DNA from: Cellulophaga tyrosinoxydans
Lineage (GTDB): Bacteria > Bacteroidota > Bacteroidia > Flavobacteriales > Flavobacteriaceae
Direction of reading: 5' to 3'
DNA length: 64,000 nt
NCBI RefSeq assembly: GCF_900176415.1
Contig: NZ_FWXO01000002.1
Location: 186,001-250,000 of the forward strand
This document shows, piece after piece, positions 17,267-26,387 of this stretch. The position numbers and the translations under genes were made by a program. A model generated the notes under the pieces. The model was not told where the DNA came from and made no database searches. It saw nothing but the letters and a program-made list of their open reading frames with translations. Every line of letters begins with the position of its first letter. Positions within the stretch are counted from its first letter, which is position 1.

Positions 17267-17815
17267 ATGAAAATAGAACCAATTATACTAGAGAACTCTT
17301 TTGTAAAGCTTTCTCCATTAACCCTACAAAATTATCATTACCTCTACCCTATTACACAACAAGAAAAACTTGTGCAGTATTCCCCATCTGACATAAATTC
17401 TGAAGCAGCTTTAAAAAATTACGTTGAAACTTCATTGGTACAGCAAAAGGCAGAAACAAGTATTCCTTTTATCATTTTTGACAAAAGAAATAATACCTAT
17501 GCTGGCTCTACACGCTATATGAACATTAATTGGAAAAATAAGGTGCTAGAAATAGGCTCCACTTGGATTGGAAGAGAATTTCATGGCTCAGGGTTAAACA
17601 CACAAATGAAACATTTGATGCTCGACTATGCTTTTAATACTATGAATTTTGAAAAAGTAGAATTTAGAGTAGATGCACGAAATATTGCCTCACGCAAAGC
17701 AGTTGAAAAATTAGGTTGCACGTTAGAAGGCATTTTAAGAAAGAATGTATATTTATTAGATGGATTTAAACGGGACACATGTTGTTATGGCCTACTTAAA
17801 GAGGAATGGACATAG
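17267..17815 (+). CDS. GNAT N-acetyltransferase, RimJ/RimL-like
   Basis: A 182-residue GNAT acetyltransferase of the RimL-like group. The core shows RYMNINWKNKVLEIGSTWIG, HGSGLNTQMKHLMLDYAF (the acetyl-CoA pyrophosphate loop) and EFRVDARNIASRKAVEKLGC, a hallmark of the Acetyltransf_3 group. Its ATG immediately follows the stop of the esterase, so the two are co-translated. Possible targets include ribosomal or small-molecule amines; none can be chosen from sequence. Confidence 0.85.
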   Translation: MKIEPIILENSFVKLSPLTLQNYHYLYPITQQEKLVQYSPSDINSEAALKNYVETSLVQQKAETSIPFIIFDKRNNTYAGSTRYMNINWKNKVLEIGSTWIGREFHGSGLNTQMKHLMLDYAFNTMNFEKVEFRVDARNIASRKAVEKLGCTLEGILRKNVYLLDGFKRDTCCYGLLKEEWT

Positions 17816-17861
17816 ATTTAAATCATTTTTAGTGTTATAATTGTAATAAAATAACATAGCA

Positions 17862-18236
17862 TTAGGGCTTCACTTGTGCAATTTCAGCATTTGTCATTTT
17901 TCTAGCTTCTTCAAAACCTAGAAAATTGTCATCTCCAAATTTTTCAGACCAAAAACCCTCCAATATATTTTCATTTATTAATTTATAAACAACAACACCT
18001 TTAAAAGTTTTAGGTCTGTTTCTTAATTCTCCTAAATAAGCAAAGTTTATAACCAGGATATCATCTTTATAGAACCCTCTTCCGGTTTGTGTTTGCTCTC
18101 CTCCAATAGTCCAAATTGCATTAACGCGATTTTTACCAGTTGTCATTAATTTTAAAAAACCAGAATACCCAGATTGTTCTTCATCTTGGTTGTAGCCTTT
18201 AATTTGATATGTACCTTGTATGTTTTTGATAGCGAT
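17862..18236 (-). CDS. Conserved-looking hypothetical protein with no standard start codon
   Basis: The first ATG (18146) gives only 94 residues, but the frame stays protein-like for 31 codons upstream, reading AIKNIQGTYQIKGYNQDEEQ then SGYSGFLKL directly into MTTGKNRVNAIWTIGG. The upstream stop TAG is at 18240-18242 and the extension has no ATG, GTG or TTG; an ATC at 18236-18234 is the best-placed candidate start. The protein would have about 125 residues, with beta-strand patterns (RGFYKDDILVINFAYLG, FKGVVVYKLI, LEGFWSEKFGDDNFLGFEEARK). No family recognised and no signal peptide. It is either a rare non-standard start or a gene whose start codon is lost. Confidence 0.5.
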   Translation of the reverse strand: MAIKNIQGTYQIKGYNQDEEQSGYSGFLKLMTTGKNRVNAIWTIGGEQTQTGRGFYKDDILVINFAYLGELRNRPKTFKGVVVYKLINENILEGFWSEKFGDDNFLGFEEARKMTNAEIAQVKP

Positions 18237-18300
18237 TAACTATTTAATGATGGTGATTTTTTAAAAAAATAGTGTAGTATAAAATTATTTTAGACTCCAA

Positions 18301-19242
18301 TTATTCTTTACTTAATTTCGTATCGTAATACGTAATTTTCCGAGTTATATATGAATTATCTGGTGTAATTATCTGCTTAATCCAATTCCCTTTCTCACCG
18401 TTATCATACTGGTAAATGTAGTTTTTTATACGTTCTAGTTTACCTGTTTTGGTTTTTAATGCGGTCAGCATACCTAACTTATTATAACTAAAGATTTTTA
18501 GTTCTTTTGATTTAAAAGATTTTGTTCTCTCATCATACTCAAATTTATTCTCCGAAATTAATTTGTTCTGATGATTATAGATATGTTCGACAGCCTTATA
18601 TGGTTTTCCTCCAACAAATTCTTTGGTTAATTCTACGCGCTGTTTATTGGCATTTTTAATTTTTGGCTCCGATACCCTTATTGTTTTTTGCACTTCGCCA
18701 TCTAAAGTATAGGTGGTTGTTTTTTCTCCATTAATACTTTCATAAGTGAGCAATGTGTTTTCTAAACCATCATCATAATTTCTAAGTATACTAGTAAGAT
18801 CTCCCTGTTTGTTATAGGTATACTCATACTGATCTAGAAATTCTTTGGCATAAGAAAATATCTTTTCAGTAACAATAATTCCTGAATTTGTGCTATCCTT
18901 GGTATATATATTTGCAATGGATGTATTTTTATCAAAACGACCATCACGATAATTCTCTACTCTTTTTTCACTAATCTCACCATTAGAAAACTTGTAATAG
19001 GTAATATCATAATCGGTATCATTGTAGCGTGTAACTAATTTGGTAAGCACTCCTTCTTCATTAAAGCTAAACTCCTCTTTACCGTAATCTGTAATCACTA
19101 AACATGTTTTTACTTTTCCATGAAGGTCAAAATCAGCAATAGTAAACAGTTTTGCCATTTGGCCAATAGAAGATTCTGTATAGCACAATACAATTAACAA
19201 AACAAAAATCCTCGGCATTTTAAAAAAGTAGTTTTTTATCAT
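18301..19242 (-). CDS. Secreted hypothetical protein with YD-like strand repeats
   Basis: A 313-residue protein with a signal peptide (FFKMPRIFVLLIVLCYTESSIGQ). The mature part is built of short beta-type units such as FSFNEEGVLTKLVTRY, YTYNKQGDLTSILRNY, HIYNHQNKLISENKFEY and FSYNKLGMLTALKTK, a pattern like the text-like YD/RHS-related repeats found in many Bacteroidota exported proteins. No enzyme motif. It is probably periplasmic or surface located. It ends 62 bases before the ATC of the preceding minus-strand gene. Function unknown. Confidence 0.75.
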   Translation of the reverse strand: MIKNYFFKMPRIFVLLIVLCYTESSIGQMAKLFTIADFDLHGKVKTCLVITDYGKEEFSFNEEGVLTKLVTRYNDTDYDITYYKFSNGEISEKRVENYRDGRFDKNTSIANIYTKDSTNSGIIVTEKIFSYAKEFLDQYEYTYNKQGDLTSILRNYDDGLENTLLTYESINGEKTTTYTLDGEVQKTIRVSEPKIKNANKQRVELTKEFVGGKPYKAVEHIYNHQNKLISENKFEYDERTKSFKSKELKIFSYNKLGMLTALKTKTGKLERIKNYIYQYDNGEKGNWIKQIITPDNSYITRKITYYDTKLSKE

Positions 19243-19295
19243 AGTGCAAATTTAAATGTAATTCCATCAAATTAAAACAAAAGCTATACCAAATA

Positions 19296-19325
19296 AAAAG
19301 AGCGCTCTTAGTAGAGCGCTCTTTT
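19296..19325 (-). terminator. Terminator after dnaK
   Basis: A 13-bp stem (AAAAGAGCGCTCT with AGAGCGCTCTTTT) and 4-base loop, 21 bases past the dnaK stop on the minus strand, followed by a T-rich stretch. Confidence 0.9.
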
Positions 19326-19345
19326 ACTATTACTATGTATGTAGT

Positions 19346-21247
19346 TTATTTAACTTCTTCGAAGTCAACATCTTCAACATTATCAGCTTCTGGAGCACCA
19401 GCTGCCGCATCAGGTCCTGGAGCTGCTCCACCTTGTTGTGCTTCAGCTTGCGCTTTATACATTTCTTCTGATGCAACTTTCCAAGCTTCATTTATTTTAT
19501 CTAAAGCTGGAGTAATTACTGCCAAATCTTTAGACTCGTAAGCCTTTTTAAGTTCTTCTAAAGCTTCTTCGATAGGTTTTTTCTTATCGTCAGATAATTT
19601 TTCACCAAATTCTTTCAACTGCTTTTCAGTTTGGAAAATCATTCCATCTGCTTCATTTAATTTATCAGCAGTTTCCTTAGCTTTTTTATCAGACTCAGCA
19701 TTAGCTTCTGCTTCAGCTTTCATTCTCTTGATTTCTTCTTCAGTTAAACCAGAAGAAGCTTCAATACGAATATCTTGCGATTTTCCTGTTGCTTTATCTG
19801 TTGCTGATACTTTAATAATACCATTAGCATCAATATCAAAAGTTACTTCAATTTGAGGAACTCCTCTTTGTGCTGGTGGAATACCATCTAAATGGAAACG
19901 TCCGATATTTTTGTTATCTGCCGCCATTGGTCTTTCTCCTTGTAAAACATGAATTTCAACTGATGGCTGATTATCTGCTGCTGTTGAGAATACTTGCGAT
20001 TTTTTTGTTGGTATTGTAGTATTCGCTTCAATTAATTTAGTCATTACACCACCCATAGTTTCAATACCTAAAGAAAGTGGGGTAACATCTAATAACAATA
20101 CATCTTTAACATCTCCGGTTAATACACCACCTTGAATTGCAGCACCTACGGCAACAACTTCATCAGGGTTAACACCTTTTGATGGTTTTTTACCGAAGAA
20201 TTTCTCTACAGCTTCTTGAACAGCAGGGATTCTAGTAGAACCACCAACTAAAATAATTTCATCAATATCACTCTTAGATAAACCTGCATTTTTTAATGCT
20301 GTTGCACATGGCTCAATTGTTCTTTTTACTAAATCATCAATTAATTGATTAAACTTAGCTAAAGTAAGTGTACGAACTAAGTGCTTAGGTCCACTAGCGG
20401 TTGCTGTTACGTATGGTAAATTAATTTCTGTTTGTGCAGAAGAAGATAATTCTATCTTCGCTTTTTCAGCAGCTTCACGTAAACGTTGTAATGCCATTGC
20501 ATCATCACGTAAATCTATAGCTTCGTCTTTCTTAAATTCATCTGCTAACCAATCGATAATTTTTTGATCAACATCATCACCTCCTAAGTGTGTATCTCCA
20601 TCTGTAGCCAATACTTCAAAAACGCCATCTCCTAATTCTAAGATAGAAACATCATGGGTACCACCACCAAAGTCAAATACAACAATTTTTTGATCTGTAT
20701 CTTTTTTATCCATCCCATAAGCTAACGATGCAGCTGTTGGTTCGTTGATAATACGTTCTACAGTTAAACCAGCAATCTCACCTGCCTCTTTTGTTGCTTG
20801 TCTCTGTGCATCATTAAAATATGCTGGAACAGTAATTACTGCTCTGGATACAGTCTGACCTAAATAATCTTCAGCAGTTTTCTTCATTTTCTGAAGAATC
20901 ATTGCTGATAATTCTTGTGGAGAGTATAAACGTCCATCTATATCTACTCTTGGCGTATCGTTATCACCTTTTACTACTTTATAAGGTACTCGCTTAGCCT
21001 CTGTACTAGACTCTGAAAATTTATTACCCATAAAACGTTTGATTGAATAAATCGTTTTATTTGGGTTTGTTACCGCCTGTCTTTTTGCAGGATCACCTAC
21101 TTTAATTTCTCCTCCTTCTACAAAAGCAATAACAGATGGTGTAGTTCTTTTTCCTTCTGCATTTGGAATTACTACTGCCTCGTTACCTTCCATTACAGAA
21201 ACGCAAGAGTTTGTAGTTCCTAAATCTATTCCTATAATTTTACTCAT
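19346..21247 (-). CDS. dnaK: Molecular chaperone DnaK (Hsp70)
   Basis: A 633-residue Hsp70. The N-terminal ATPase domain starts with [18 protein letters not shown] and has [13 protein letters not shown] and [13 protein letters not shown]; the substrate-binding domain has [17 protein letters not shown] and the helical lid ends in [11 protein letters not shown], the usual EEVD-like bacterial tail. The length is standard. It binds exposed hydrophobic segments of nascent or stressed proteins with DnaJ and GrpE, neither of which is in the window. It stands alone, with its own terminator and an unusual upstream region (21296-21335). Confidence 0.99.
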   Translation of the reverse strand: MSKIIGIDLGTTNSCVSVMEGNEAVVIPNAEGKRTTPSVIAFVEGGEIKVGDPAKRQAVTNPNKTIYSIKRFMGNKFSESSTEAKRVPYKVVKGDNDTPRVDIDGRLYSPQELSAMILQKMKKTAEDYLGQTVSRAVITVPAYFNDAQRQATKEAGEIAGLTVERIINEPTAASLAYGMDKKDTDQKIVVFDFGGGTHDVSILELGDGVFEVLATDGDTHLGGDDVDQKIIDWLADEFKKDEAIDLRDDAMALQRLREAAEKAKIELSSSAQTEINLPYVTATASGPKHLVRTLTLAKFNQLIDDLVKRTIEPCATALKNAGLSKSDIDEIILVGGSTRIPAVQEAVEKFFGKKPSKGVNPDEVVAVGAAIQGGVLTGDVKDVLLLDVTPLSLGIETMGGVMTKLIEANTTIPTKKSQVFSTAADNQPSVEIHVLQGERPMAADNKNIGRFHLDGIPPAQRGVPQIEVTFDIDANGIIKVSATDKATGKSQDIRIEASSGLTEEEIKRMKAEAEANAESDKKAKETADKLNEADGMIFQTEKQLKEFGEKLSDDKKKPIEEALEELKKAYESKDLAVITPALDKINEAWKVASEEMYKAQAEAQQGGAAPGPDAAAGAPEADNVEDVDFEEVK

Positions 21248-21295
21248 TTTATGTTTGTTTAATTATTAGTCTTTTTATTATTCTTTAACAAGTTG

Positions 21296-21335
21296 ACAAA
21301 CAATATGCCAAGAGACAAAAACTGACAGGTTGTCA
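21296..21335 (-). promoter_or_regulatory. dnaK upstream element: sigma-54-like box and TGACA inverted repeat
   Basis: On the minus strand TTGGCATATTGTTTGT (21311-21296) has GG and G(T) separated by 10 bases, like the sigma-54 -24/-12 pattern but with T for C at -12. Eleven bases further upstream lies a perfect inverted repeat TGACA-3-TGTCA (21323-21335), a likely protein-binding site. No TAnnTTTG box is evident. The link to heat-shock control is inferred. Confidence 0.4.
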
Positions 21336-21392
21336 TTTTATCATTACAATAGCTACTTAAATTATCCAAAACTTGACATAGCTGGTAGTTAT

Positions 21393-21434
21393 TAAGCGCC
21401 AATTAGCTAGTGCTATTACCATATTGGCACCTTA
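21393..21434. other. Imperfect hairpin in the dnaK-sdaA intergenic region
   Basis: The 308-base gap 21248-21555 holds the dnaK upstream element and this hairpin: TAAG and GCCAA (21393-21402) pair with TTGGC and CTTA (21424-21434) around a small internal loop. It could be in the serine dehydratase leader or upstream of its promoter. I see no gene in the gap. Confidence 0.25.
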
Positions 21435-21555
21435 CAGCATTGTTAGTTAAATACAAATTGTGATGAGTTTAAAACAAATAAGTCGGAATAATATATTTCT
21501 AAATTGTGAAATTAGTCTGTACATTTACCCATGAAGTTGTATTTATAACAAAAAT

Positions 21556-22980
21556 ATGGAGTCAATAAGTACTTTTGATATGCTAAAAATTGGTGTGGGT
21601 CCCTCAAGTTCCCACACTCTTGGACCGTGGCGTGCAGCAGAAAAATGGATAAACGAATTAAAAGAGGCCAACGTTTTTGAAGATGTTTCCGAGGTAAAAG
21701 TGATGATTTATGGTTCTTTATCATTAACTGGAAAGGGCCATGCAACGGATTATGCATTAATGCTAGGATTATCTGGTCAAGATCCTGAATACATCCCTAT
21801 TGAACATATATCTAGCATTGTTTCTAGAATAAAGGCAGAACAAAAAATTGAGTTGGATGGAAAACGCACCTTACCTTTTAATCCAGAAACTCATATAGTT
21901 TTTAAAAGAGAATTTTTGCCTTTTCATGCTAATGGAATGACATTTGAAGCCACCTTATATAGTGGAAAAAAGAAAAAAGCAACATACTATTCTATTGGTG
22001 GAGGTTTTGTAGTAAAAGAAGAGCGTAAAAGAGCTAAAAGAAATATTGAAATATTTAAAGCCTTTCCTTTTCCAATTACCACTGGTGTAGAACTTCTGAA
22101 TTTTTGTAAATCTGAAAACAAATGCATCTCAGAAATTGTTCTTGAAAACGAACGATCGTTACGTACCGATGCTGAAATCGATCATGAATTGCATCGTATT
22201 TGGGACACTATGTTAGAATGCATGTATACAGGATGTCATACAGAGGGATCATTACCAGGAGGACTAAATGTGCGTAGACGTGCTTTTGATATACATCAAA
22301 AATTAAAGGAAGAAAGACCTTATTCAACTCCAGAAGAATGGTTAGCTACCATACGCCAAACCGAAGTAAAATTTAGGCAAATATTACAATGGGTAAGTTG
22401 TTTTGCTTTAGCAGTAAATGAAGTAAACGCCTCTTTAGGTCGTGTGGTTACCGCACCTACAAATGGCAGTGCAGGGGTTATTCCTGCCGTTTTAATGTAT
22501 TATATGGTAATTGAAAATCATGAAGCCGATTTTAAAGACATAAAAAAATTCTTATTAGTTGCCGGAGAAATTGGCAGCATCTTTAAAAAGGGGGCAACAA
22601 TTTCAGCCGCAATGGGTGGTTGTCAGGCAGAAATAGGAGTTTCCTCTGCTATGGCGGCTGGTGCGCTTACAGAATTACTCGGCGGCACACCTGAACAAGT
22701 CCTGATGGCTGCAGAAATAGCCATGGAGCATCATTTGGGATTAACATGTGATCCTATTGGAGGTTTGGTTCAAATTCCGTGTATAGAACGCAATTCTATG
22801 GGTGCAATAAAAGCTATAAATGCTGCTGAGCTAGCTTTAGGCTCTAACCCAGAAGATGCAAAAGTGCCTTTAGACAAGGTAGTTGCAACCATGTGGGAAA
22901 CTGCAAAAGACATGAGTTCTAAATATAAAGAAACCTCTGAAGGTGGCTTAGCAGTTGGCGTATTTTTAAGTGATTGTTAA
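21556..22980 (+). CDS. sdaA: L-serine ammonia-lyase, single-chain iron-sulfur type
   Basis: A 474-residue fused beta-alpha L-serine dehydratase converting serine to pyruvate and ammonia. The beta domain begins with [19 protein letters not shown], the alpha domain has [18 protein letters not shown], and the cysteines expected for the oxygen-sensitive 4Fe-4S cluster appear in [24 protein letters not shown] and IPCIERNS. The length matches the single-chain enzymes of E. coli (about 455) with a small insertion. Cytoplasmic. It is monocistronic as far as seen; the next small gene starts 104 bases later. Confidence 0.95.
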   Translation: MESISTFDMLKIGVGPSSSHTLGPWRAAEKWINELKEANVFEDVSEVKVMIYGSLSLTGKGHATDYALMLGLSGQDPEYIPIEHISSIVSRIKAEQKIELDGKRTLPFNPETHIVFKREFLPFHANGMTFEATLYSGKKKKATYYSIGGGFVVKEERKRAKRNIEIFKAFPFPITTGVELLNFCKSENKCISEIVLENERSLRTDAEIDHELHRIWDTMLECMYTGCHTEGSLPGGLNVRRRAFDIHQKLKEERPYSTPEEWLATIRQTEVKFRQILQWVSCFALAVNEVNASLGRVVTAPTNGSAGVIPAVLMYYMVIENHEADFKDIKKFLLVAGEIGSIFKKGATISAAMGGCQAEIGVSSAMAAGALTELLGGTPEQVLMAAEIAMEHHLGLTCDPIGGLVQIPCIERNSMGAIKAINAAELALGSNPEDAKVPLDKVVATMWETAKDMSSKYKETSEGGLAVGVFLSDC

Positions 22981-23084
22981 ATTTTATATTAAAAAAAACA
23001 ACTGCTAAAAGAGTATTTATTACCTTTAGTATGAATTACATTTCAAAAAACAAATAGATTATTAACCTTATTATATAGACTATC

Positions 23085-23183
23085 ATGGCAAAAGGTCAAG
23101 ACGCAAAAAAGAATGTAAAAAAAGAGCCTTTAAAAACGGCTAAGGAAAAAAAAGAAGAAAAAAGAGCTAAAAAAAACAAATAG
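23085..23183 (+). CDS. 32-residue Lys-rich microprotein
   Basis: ATG at 23085 to TAG at 23183 encodes 32 residues starting MAKGQDAKKNVKKEPLKTAK and ending KRAKKNK; about half the residues are lysine, with several Glu, and there is no hydrophobic stretch. Similar short Lys-rich proteins beginning MAKGQ are, from memory, common in Bacteroidota and usually left unannotated. A nucleic-acid-binding or ribosome-associated role is possible from charge alone. It is followed 22 bases later by a terminator, which supports an independent small gene. Too A-rich to judge coding bias well. Confidence 0.6.
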   Translation: MAKGQDAKKNVKKEPLKTAKEKKEEKRAKKNK

Positions 23184-23205
23184 ATCTTTACAATATTCAA
23201 ACTAT

Positions 23206-23240
23206 AACCCTGAAAGTAATGACTTCAGGGTTGTTTTTTT
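23206..23240 (+). terminator. Terminator after the Lys-rich microprotein gene
   Basis: AACCCTGAA pairs with TTCAGGGTT (23206-23214 with 23224-23232), followed by G and seven T. It closes the microprotein gene 10 bases before the next ATG. Confidence 0.85.
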
Positions 23241-23250
23241 AAAGATATCA

Positions 23251-23736
23251 ATGACTCCAGAAATAAGAATTCTTGCGGAAACAAAATTAATGGGTAAACA
23301 TATGAAAATGTCTTACGCTAATAATACGACTTCTCAACTTTGGAAAAGTTTCATGCCTACAAAAAAACTAATTTCAAATGCAATTGGGTCTAATTTGCAT
23401 AGCATGCAAATCTATCCTACTTTATTTCAATATGAGAATTTTAACCCAAATCTAGAATTTACAAAATGGGCGGCGATTGAAGTAACTAATTTTAATGTTA
23501 TTCCTGAAGGTTTAGAAACGTATACCATAAAAGGTGGTTTATATGCTGTATTTCTTCATCAAGGTCCTGCTAGTGCTTTTTATGTAACATTTACCAAAAT
23601 TTTCACCGATTGGTTGCCAAAATCCGAATATGAAGTAGACGACCGTGAACATTTTGAACTGTTAGGAGAAAAATATAGTAATACAAACCCTAATTCTGAA
23701 GAAGAGATTTGGATTCCCATAAAATTAAAAAAATAA
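23251..23736 (+). CDS. GyrI-like small-molecule-binding protein
   Basis: A 161-residue stand-alone GyrI-like/AraC-effector-binding (SOUL-related) domain. Visible signatures are the opening MTPEIRILAETKLMGKHMKMS, FTKWAAIEV, IPEGLETYTIKGGLYAVFLHQG and the C-terminal HFELLGEKY ... EEIWIPIKLK. Such domains bind hydrophobic or aromatic small molecules, and some hydrolyse them. There is no DNA-binding domain. It is convergent with the NTF2-like gene (1-base gap). Its ATG lies just after the preceding terminator, so its promoter must be in or beyond that stretch, or read-through supplies it. Confidence 0.82.
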   Translation: MTPEIRILAETKLMGKHMKMSYANNTTSQLWKSFMPTKKLISNAIGSNLHSMQIYPTLFQYENFNPNLEFTKWAAIEVTNFNVIPEGLETYTIKGGLYAVFLHQGPASAFYVTFTKIFTDWLPKSEYEVDDREHFELLGEKYSNTNPNSEEEIWIPIKLKK

Positions 23737-23737
23737 T

Positions 23738-24202
23738 CTAATCGCCCTGATTACAACCATTTTTCCGTCGCGTGTCTATCACATAAATAATTTTCCATTT
23801 CTTCCCAAATTTTATAAGTTGAAAAGAATTTACACCACAATGACTAAATGAATTATTCAACCAAAATTCATAAATTGTCCATGCATTGGCCATATTACCA
23901 TCTATTTGAATATGGTAAGAAATTATCTTTTCCTTAAAAAGGGTAGTTTTAGGTATACTCGTTATAGATTTTAAAAACGTTTCAAATTTTTCATTTTTAA
24001 CAAGTGTATTTCCAGTGGAGTCGCTACTAACTGTCTGCATTATAACATCGGCATTAACAGTGTTTCTTATTTGAGTAGCATCTTGATTATGAAAACCAAT
24101 AAAAAAATTTTCTATAGTCTTTTGTACTGCTTTTTCATCTTCGTTTTGAGCCTGAAGCAATGAAAAGAATAAAAAAAACATTGCTAATACATTATATTTC
24201 AT
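23738..24202 (-). CDS. Exported NTF2-like (SnoaL-type) protein
   Basis: A 154-residue protein with a signal peptide (MKYNVLAMFFLFFSLLQAQ) followed by an NTF2-like cone fold: VQKTIENFFIGFHNQDATQIRNTV at the start and WTIYEFWLNNSFSHCGVNSFQLIKFGKKWKII at the end. Close matches are usually called nuclear transport factor 2 family proteins; several are small exported domains of unknown ligand. No catalytic residues can be assigned with confidence. It is divergent from panB (115-base gap). Confidence 0.8.
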   Translation of the reverse strand: MKYNVLAMFFLFFSLLQAQNEDEKAVQKTIENFFIGFHNQDATQIRNTVNADVIMQTVSSDSTGNTLVKNEKFETFLKSITSIPKTTLFKEKIISYHIQIDGNMANAWTIYEFWLNNSFSHCGVNSFQLIKFGKKWKIIYVIDTRRKNGCNQGD

Positions 24203-24317
24203 AGTGTTAACCTTTAATTATTCTCTAAAGTAATAATTACTAGCGAAACAGATACTTGAACTAGTCTATAAATACGAATCAATTTCCTTACTTTTATCCT
24301 TTAAAATTTTATAATCA

Positions 24318-25136
24318 ATGTCTGTAGCTAAAAAAGAGTACAAAAGAGTCACCGTTAAATCATTAATTGAGATGAAAAAAAACGGCGAAAAAATTTCTAT
24401 GTTAACTGCATATGATTATTCCATGGCGAAAATTGTAGATGCAGCCAATGTAGATGTAATTTTGGTTGGGGATTCTGCAAGTAATGTTATGGCTGGTCAT
24501 GAAACTACCTTACCAATTACTTTAGATCAAATGATCTACCATGCTTCATCGGTAATTAGAGCTGTAAATAGAGCTTTGGTTGTGGTTGATATACCATTTG
24601 GTAGCTACCAAAGTGATCCAAAAGAAGCATTACGATCTGCGATACGTATTATGAAAGAAAGTGGCGGCCATGCTGTTAAGGTTGAGGGAGGAATTGAAAT
24701 AAAAGAATCTATAAAGCGAATTTTAAACGCGGGCATTCCAGTTATGGGCCACTTAGGCTTAACACCACAATCCATTTATAAATTTGGAACCTATACAGTA
24801 CGTGCTAAAGAAGAAGAAGAGGCAAAGAAATTAAAAGAAGACGCGTTAATGCTAGAAAAAGCCGGTTGTTTTGCTATTGTTTTAGAAAAAATTCCTGCAG
24901 AACTCGCAAAAGAAGTAGCTGAAAGCGTAAATATACCTGTTATTGGTATTGGTGCAGGAAATGGTGTAGATGGTCAAGTATTGGTCGTGCATGATTTAGT
25001 AGGATTAACACAAGAATTTAATCCTAGATTTTTAAGACGATACATGAACCTTTTTGAAGAAATGGGGAAAGCAATATCTAATTACGTAGCTGATGTAAAA
25101 AGTCGCGATTTCCCAAGTAATGAAGAACAGTATTGA
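24318..25136 (+). CDS. panB: 3-Methyl-2-oxobutanoate hydroxymethyltransferase
   Basis: A 272-residue TIM-barrel enzyme adding a hydroxymethyl group from methylene-THF to ketoisovalerate, the first committed pantothenate step. Signatures: [36 protein letters not shown] (metal-binding Asp), [31 protein letters not shown] and [19 protein letters not shown]. The length is standard. It is the first gene of a run with an LspA-type peptidase (41-base gap) and an RluA-type synthase, unrelated in function. Confidence 0.97.
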   Translation: MSVAKKEYKRVTVKSLIEMKKNGEKISMLTAYDYSMAKIVDAANVDVILVGDSASNVMAGHETTLPITLDQMIYHASSVIRAVNRALVVVDIPFGSYQSDPKEALRSAIRIMKESGGHAVKVEGGIEIKESIKRILNAGIPVMGHLGLTPQSIYKFGTYTVRAKEEEEAKKLKEDALMLEKAGCFAIVLEKIPAELAKEVAESVNIPVIGIGAGNGVDGQVLVVHDLVGLTQEFNPRFLRRYMNLFEEMGKAISNYVADVKSRDFPSNEEQY

Positions 25137-25177
25137 TATTGTCTTATATTCATTCTGAAAAATAGTAGCATTTAAAA

Positions 25178-25657
25178 ATGAAAAAAATAGCCATTCTTAT
25201 TCTTGTTCTTCTCAATATTGGTTGCGATCAAATAAGTAAAAAGATGGTTCGTAATCGCATTGAGCCAAATGACTATATACAATTAGTTGAAGATAATTTT
25301 ATACTTACAAATGTTGAAAACAGAGGCGCAATGCTTGGATTTGGAGAAAGCCTCCCTCCTATGCTGAAAATACTATTTTTACAGCTAATCCCTGTAATTG
25401 TACTGATAATTCTACTAGTTAATATTCTTCGAAAAAAGCATCTTAACAAATGGCTAGTAATTGCATTCTCTTTTGTAATTGGAGGAGGAATAGGCAATTT
25501 AATAGATCGCATTGCACATGGAAAAGTAACAGATTTCTTTCTTATAAAGTTTGGGTTTTTCAAAACTGGTATTTTTAATATGGCAGATGTATCAGTGACA
25601 TTAGGTGTAATTTTAATCTTTATCCTGAGTATCAGGCATAAAAAACTAGACTTTTAG
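25178..25657 (+). CDS. Signal peptidase II family protein (LspA-like)
   Basis: A 159-residue, four-helix membrane aspartyl protease of the lipoprotein signal peptidase family. The conserved blocks are CDQISKKMV (D17-Q18), NVENRGAMLG, GGIGNLIDR with catalytic D110, and FNMADVSVT with catalytic D137, in family spacing. It should remove signal peptides from lipoproteins in the inner membrane. Flavobacteria usually have an lspA elsewhere near ileS, so this may be a second copy; that cannot be tested here. It also has a cysteine before the DQ motif in a lipobox-like LNIGC. The next gene overlaps by one base. Confidence 0.85.
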   Translation: MKKIAILILVLLNIGCDQISKKMVRNRIEPNDYIQLVEDNFILTNVENRGAMLGFGESLPPMLKILFLQLIPVIVLIILLVNILRKKHLNKWLVIAFSFVIGGGIGNLIDRIAHGKVTDFFLIKFGFFKTGIFNMADVSVTLGVILIFILSIRHKKLDF

Positions 25658-26355
25658 TGGATAATAAAACACTTTCTACTCCAACAAATCTTCAAATTAT
25701 TTATGAGGATAATCATTTAATCGCAATTAATAAACGACCTGGAGATATTGTACAAGGCGATAAAACTGGTGATGCTCCGTTAAGCGAGGTTGTTAAGGAA
25801 TATATTAAAACGAAGTATAAAAAGCCTGGAAATGTGTATTTAGGAGTTACACATCGTTTAGATCGCCCTACTTCTGGCGTGATTGTATTTGCTAAAACGT
25901 CTAAAGCCTTACCCAGGTTAAATAAGCTATTTGCTGAAAAAGATGCAAAAAAAACGTACTGGGCAGTGGTAAAAAATCAACCACCAAAAACCTCAGACGT
26001 ACTTACGCATTGGTTAAAAAGAAACACGAAACAAAATAAATCTTACGCGCATAGCAAAGAGGTTTCTGAAAGTAAAAAAGCTATTCTTGAGTATAGATTA
26101 CTAAAGAAATTAGATAATTATTTTTTGCTTGAGATAGATTTACATACCGGTAGGCATCATCAAATTAGAGCCCAACTAGCTGCAATTGGGTGTACAATAA
26201 AAGGTGATCTAAAATACGGAGCAGATCGAAGTAATAAAGATGCTAGCATTCATTTACATGCTCGAAGCTTAACTTTTATTCATCCAGTAAAGAAAGAAAA
26301 ACTAACTTTTATGGCACCACCACCAAATGAAGCTATTTGGAATGCGTGTCTGTAA
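25657..26355 (+). CDS. RluA-family pseudouridine synthase
   Basis: A 232-residue RNA pseudouridine synthase of the RluA family without an S4 domain. The catalytic aspartate is D69 in THRLDRPTSGVIVFAK; LHTGRHHQIRAQLAAIG and LHARSLTFIHP complete the fold. The start is GTG, sharing its G with the TAG stop of the LspA-like gene, so the two are translationally coupled. It probably modifies rRNA or tRNA; the target uridine is not predictable. It is somewhat short for RluA/RluC but normal for the small RluA-like group in Bacteroidota. Confidence 0.9.
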   Translation: MDNKTLSTPTNLQIIYEDNHLIAINKRPGDIVQGDKTGDAPLSEVVKEYIKTKYKKPGNVYLGVTHRLDRPTSGVIVFAKTSKALPRLNKLFAEKDAKKTYWAVVKNQPPKTSDVLTHWLKRNTKQNKSYAHSKEVSESKKAILEYRLLKKLDNYFLLEIDLHTGRHHQIRAQLAAIGCTIKGDLKYGADRSNKDASIHLHARSLTFIHPVKKEKLTFMAPPPNEAIWNACL

Positions 26356-26387
26356 TTTTTTGCTTATTTTTAGCAAAACACTATACC

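Noticed and set aside
21424-21440. TTGGCAC on the plus strand as a sigma-54 promoter for the serine dehydratase gene
   Set aside because: The GG-to-GC distance is 9 rather than the strict 10 bases, so it does not fit.
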